A stretch of DNA of 7,261 nt from Phycisphaerales bacterium. Lineage in GTDB: Bacteria > Planctomycetota > Phycisphaerae > Tepidisphaerales > Tepidisphaeraceae. The notes under the pieces are model-generated. The model was not told the DNA's origin and did no database searches. It saw only the letters and a program-made list of their open reading frames with translations. The stretch spans positions 5,057 through 12,317 of the forward strand of contig PMAK01000262.1 in assembly GCA_003153655.1 (NCBI GenBank), written 5' to 3'. This document shows positions 4,747-7,261 of this stretch, in pieces (the stretch's first letter is position 1; each line of letters starts with the position of its first letter). The translations under genes and the position numbers were made by a program.

Positions 4747-4772
4747 AAAATTATTCCCGCAAAGGAATCCGC

Positions 4773-5195
4773 ATGATCGCCCTGCTCGCCCAAATCACAA
4801 CGCAGCCATCGCCCATCATTGTCGGCGGCGTGAACCTGTCTGAATATCTCGGCAGCATCATGGGCATCATCACCCTATCCACCTTCGCCATCACATTGTC
4901 AAAGCCCTACATTGCGAAGATTCCAACGCTTAACAAGGTTCCTGTTTTCGTCCTAAGCCTGCTCCTGTCGATTGCCCTCACGCTGGCGGCGGTCTATGGG
5001 GTGCATTCAATGAGCGGAAGCCTTGTACCGCTGGTGATTGCGGTGTTTATCCAGACCGTCGCGGCGGCTGGGTTTCAGGTTGATAATCCGGTGATGCTGC
5101 TCCATCAGAGCCTGCAATCCAGTGCGGCGAGTGACAGCCAGCTTGTGAGCGCTAAGAATTTGCGGGCGGCCGGACCTGACGCGGGGACGAAGTAA
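4773..5195 (+). CDS. Small membrane protein, holin-like
   Basis: A 140-residue protein with three hydrophobic segments: about 26-47 (LGSIMGIITLSTFAITLSK), about 56-77 (VPVFVLSLLLSIALTLAAVY) and about 83-101 (LVPLVIAVFIQTVAAAGF), then a polar C-terminal tail of about 35 residues. ATG 4773 has AAAGGA six bases upstream. Size, segment number and position directly before two cell-wall-type hydrolases fit a class I-like holin, which would permeabilise the inner membrane at lysis. I recognise no specific holin family from sequence, so the function rests on context. The stop codon is only two bases before the protease ATG, showing tight co-translation. A non-lytic phage membrane protein is the main alternative. 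Confidence 0.7.
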   Translation: MIALLAQITTQPSPIIVGGVNLSEYLGSIMGIITLSTFAITLSKPYIAKIPTLNKVPVFVLSLLLSIALTLAAVYGVHSMSGSLVPLVIAVFIQTVAAAGFQVDNPVMLLHQSLQSSAASDSQLVSAKNLRAAGPDAGTK

Positions 5196-5197
5196 CG

Positions 5198-5962
5198 ATG
5201 CCAAAACGAAAATACGGCCACATACCCAGCAAGAAAGACGACCGCGACTTCAAAATGATCGCGCCTCGCCAGCTTGTGGCGGCGTTGCCAAGCTCGGTTG
5301 ATTTGCGAGCGAAGATGCCGCCGGTGTGGGACCAATTTGGCCAAGGCGCATGTGTCGCCCATGCTACCGGCGCTGCCTTCGCCTACGATTTGATCGTCAA
5401 GGGTGATCCGCCGCTCATGCCCGCTCGAGACTTCATCTATTACAACGCTCGAGACATTGAGGGCACAACGGATCAGGACGCCGGATGTGAGCCAAGGGAC
5501 GCGCTGAATGCCATCAACGGCCTGGGTGTTCCCGACGAATCGTTGTGGGCCTATTCTGATGCGGACCTTTTGGCTAAGCCGGGTTTAGAAGTCTATCAAG
5601 ACGCTACGGCACATGCTTCAATCGTTTACAACGCCGTCGATCAAAGCTCCGAAGGGCTGCGGGCGGCGCTGGCATCTGGCCTTCCCGTCATCATCGGCAT
5701 TCAGGCATATGCGAGCCTTGAGAGTGATGCTGTGGCGGCGAGTGGAATAATCCCGATGCCCGCGACAAATGAAGAGTGCTTGAGTGGCCATTCTATGTTG
5801 CTGGCAGGGTATCAAACAAACGCGGACAACAGCATCAGCTACATCACGCGGAATTCTTGGGGGCCAGAATGGGGACAGGCCGGATACTGCATTATTCAGG
5901 AGGCGTATCTTTTGAATCCGACCTTATGTTCTGATCTTTGGTGTCTCCAATCTTGCAACTAA
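5198..5962 (+). CDS. Papain-like cysteine protease (C1A family)
   Basis: A 254-residue protein with the C1A catalytic set: oxyanion Gln46 and nucleophile Cys52 in DQFGQGACVAHA (Gln-to-Cys spacing of six as in papain), His198 in LSGHSMLLAGY, and Asn219 in ITRNSWGPEWGQAGYC, the family's NSWG signature. The N-terminus YGHIPSKKDDRDF resembles the short leader of bacterial and phage papain homologues; there is no signal peptide and no long inhibitory propeptide. Such enzymes cut peptide bonds. In this position it may act on cell-wall peptides as an endolysin, on host surface proteins, or in capsid processing. Placement right after the holin-like gene favours release of virions, but no peptidoglycan-binding domain is visible. 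The ribosome site is weak (GGGGACG about 11 bases upstream), so coupling to the previous gene is likely. Confidence 0.9.
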   Translation: MPKRKYGHIPSKKDDRDFKMIAPRQLVAALPSSVDLRAKMPPVWDQFGQGACVAHATGAAFAYDLIVKGDPPLMPARDFIYYNARDIEGTTDQDAGCEPRDALNAINGLGVPDESLWAYSDADLLAKPGLEVYQDATAHASIVYNAVDQSSEGLRAALASGLPVIIGIQAYASLESDAVAASGIIPMPATNEECLSGHSMLLAGYQTNADNSISYITRNSWGPEWGQAGYCIIQEAYLLNPTLCSDLWCLQSCN

Positions 5963-5977
5963 ACATTGCGGCACGAA

Positions 5978-6565
5978 ATGGCTGACCCAATCACGATTGA
6001 GCAATTGGGTTCCCTTCCGCGACTCACCGACTTCTCAAGTCTGCAAAACGGTGATGGCCTTTTCTTCGCCGGAAACGATTGGCTGTCCGGACTCATCGAA
6101 GATGTGACGGGTTCGATATTCAGCCACGTGGGCATCGCGGCGCAGCTCGAGGGGATATGGTGTGTAGTCCACGCATTTTCTCCGTTTGTTCACTCGCTGC
6201 CGCTGACTCGGGTTTTGCAAAACTGGCAGAACACTGGAAAGTCATATCCCGGCTCTATCGCGATTGCGAGGTGGAACACAATGACCCCGACACAAGCCGT
6301 AATGGCGATCAGTGTCGGCGTTAGCCAGTTCGGCGTGGCGTACAGCGACATGGACGTGGTGAAGGATTCTATGCGCGAGGCGGGATTCCCGATCGCGCCG
6401 GAATCACCGGATGGAAAGTCGTGGGATTGCAGCTTGCTTTTCGCCGCAGAGTATTTTGCCGTGGGCTGCGCGATCCCGCCGAACATCAAGGGATTTACAG
6501 CGCCGGGCGATTGCTGGGCTCCCGCACAGATGCAGCCCGTCCGAACGCTGTTGTTAAACCCATAA
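5978..6565 (+). CDS. Permuted NlpC/P60-type (YiiX-like) cysteine hydrolase
   Basis: Counted from ATG 5978, 195 residues. The domain begins NGDGLFFAGNDWLSGLIEDV, followed by SIFSHVGIAAQ with the expected catalytic His50. Much later comes KSWDCSLLFAAEYF with the expected nucleophile Cys151. His before Cys is the circularly permuted order of YiiX/YebB/LRAT-like members of the NlpC/P60 superfamily. These are thiol hydrolases of amide or ester bonds in peptidoglycan peptides or lipids. A TTG at 5966 would add four residues (MRHE); neither start has a convincing ribosome site, so coupling across the 15-base gap from the protease is likely. As a second papain-fold enzyme after the holin-like gene it may be part of the lysis set or modify the host envelope. 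The substrate cannot be deduced. Confidence 0.82.
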   Translation: MADPITIEQLGSLPRLTDFSSLQNGDGLFFAGNDWLSGLIEDVTGSIFSHVGIAAQLEGIWCVVHAFSPFVHSLPLTRVLQNWQNTGKSYPGSIAIARWNTMTPTQAVMAISVGVSQFGVAYSDMDVVKDSMREAGFPIAPESPDGKSWDCSLLFAAEYFAVGCAIPPNIKGFTAPGDCWAPAQMQPVRTLLLNP

Positions 6566-6573
6566 GGAGAACT

Positions 6574-7128
6574 ATGAAGCGATTTACTTACTTGCTTCCC
6601 ATAATTGCGTTTTTGGCCATGGTTGGTTGCGCCATCACCCCCAATGGAACGGCACCGGTCGTGACGGATGCTTTTATTGTCGGCAATGCCGAGGGGTTTG
6701 CAAGGATCGGACTTGCTGCCATTCCCCCGGCCGATCAGGTTGCCGGGGCGCAGCTTGGCTATGAGGTCGCATTGGCTATCAACAGCGCGGCAACTAATGG
6801 TGTTTCTCAGGCTGCGATTCTGGCTCTGGCGCAGAAGTATCTCGGCCAAGCCGACCCGACGTGGGGTCCGGCGATCGGTGGATTCATTACCCTGATTATG
6901 ACGGACGCGGCGCTCTACTCGAACACTTCCGTATCAACTACCGCGCCATCAACACAGCCCTCCACCGGGCAGTTCCAAGAATTTCTCGTGGATGCCAGTC
7001 AAGGCGTCGAAAACGCTTGCCTATCAATTCCCGGCGTCGGCACTCCGTCCAGCACCGCATTATCGCTTGAGCAGGGCGGGAGTGGCGGGATTGTGGTTAA
7101 GCATTTTTCGTGGACGCCGAAGCCATGA
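6574..7128 (+). CDS. Probable secreted lipoprotein, function unknown
   Basis: A 184-residue protein with an N-terminal export signal: MKR, a hydrophobic core (YLLPIIAFLAMV) and GC, where Cys19 is a candidate lipidation site (MVGC is a slightly atypical lipobox). The mature part is Ala/Gly-rich (DQVAGAQLGYEVALAINSAA, AILALAQKYLGQ), has a weakly hydrophobic stretch (WGPAIGGFITLIM) and a Ser/Thr/Pro linker (SVSTTAPSTQPSTG), and ends in PKP. ATG 6574 is firm: TAAGGAG, overlapping the previous stop, stands four bases upstream. Its position after holin-like and hydrolase genes could suit an outer-membrane lysis lipoprotein (spanin-like), but it is much longer than Rz1 and lacks its short proline-rich form. 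A superinfection-exclusion or surface lipoprotein is equally possible. The stop overlaps an ATG (ATGA 7125-7128). Confidence 0.78.
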   Translation: MKRFTYLLPIIAFLAMVGCAITPNGTAPVVTDAFIVGNAEGFARIGLAAIPPADQVAGAQLGYEVALAINSAATNGVSQAAILALAQKYLGQADPTWGPAIGGFITLIMTDAALYSNTSVSTTAPSTQPSTGQFQEFLVDASQGVENACLSIPGVGTPSSTALSLEQGGSGGIVVKHFSWTPKP

Positions 7129-7187
7129 ATAAGATCGATAAGCTGAAAAGAAAAATGGTTCTTTCCCAAATTTTGGAGGTCATGATC

Positions 7188-7261
7188 ATGGCAGACGTAA
7201 CAGCACGGTTCCGGGGATTACACCGGCGCAGGCCGATGCGATCGACACCACCCGCGCAGCT
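7188..7261 (+). CDS. Start of unknown gene, partial, frame uncertain
   Basis: A strong ribosome site GGAGG (7175-7179) lies eight bases before ATG 7188, which reads MADVTARFRG and then turns Arg/Pro-rich like a shadow frame. From about 7199 the -1 frame reads NSTVPGITPAQADAIDTTRA to the edge, a far more protein-like sequence, yet that frame contains no start codon upstream. One base missing near 7195-7205 would join them as MADVT...STVPGITPAQ. An upstream in-frame ATG at 7125, overlapping the lipoprotein stop, would extend the product by 21 residues but has no clear ribosome site. Function unknown; too little is inside the window. Confidence 0.45.
   Translation, partial: MADVTARFRGLHRRRPMRSTPPAQ

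Overview
The window looks like accessory DNA of a tailed bacteriophage, prophage or phage-plasmid of moderate GC content. Small genes are densely packed, often with 4-bp overlaps or short gaps. The content is phage-like: an RNA ligase, RNase HI, a Pth2-like peptidyl-tRNA hydrolase, a tRNA, a NusG paralogue, and a lysis-type block of a small membrane protein followed by two papain-fold hydrolases. Most genes have GGAG/AGGA ribosome sites, so the host is bacterial. I cannot name it; a Gram-negative envelope is suggested only by the probable lipoprotein.

Left arm (1-2852) reads leftward: RNase HI, then a tiny HTH/AT-hook DNA-binding protein with its own promoter, an acyl carrier protein, an RNA ligase overlapping the ACP gene by 4 bp, a 153-aa unknown, a small protein whose frame is interrupted, and a partial gene running off the left edge. 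Nucleic-acid repair and regulation genes thus share a transcription unit with a carrier protein normally used in lipid or polyketide chemistry.

Centre (2853-4091) is a divergent, mostly non-coding region. It holds a C-rich tract, about 400 bases of hairpins ending in a strong intrinsic terminator (candidate large ncRNA), a strong promoter, a Pth2-like gene with a +1 frame break after five codons, a tRNA with an apparent 9-nt anticodon loop, and a perfect 20-bp palindrome containing the canonical bacterial chromosomal parS 16-mer.

Right arm (4092-7261) reads rightward: a NusG-like elongation factor from a promoter that gives an almost leaderless mRNA, an intrinsic terminator, then a holin-like membrane protein, a C1A papain-like protease, a permuted NlpC/P60-type (YiiX-like) hydrolase, a probable lipoprotein and a partial gene. 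The NusG paralogue may carry RNA polymerase through the terminator into the lysis block (inference).

Three recurring themes stand out. Three promoter-like elements share a 16-bp spacer, two with an identical TTGACG -35, and two of them leave almost no leader. Three small genes each need a one-base frame change near the 5' end (indels, or recoding). A 22-bp inverted repeat links the left edge to the point where one of those frame changes falls.
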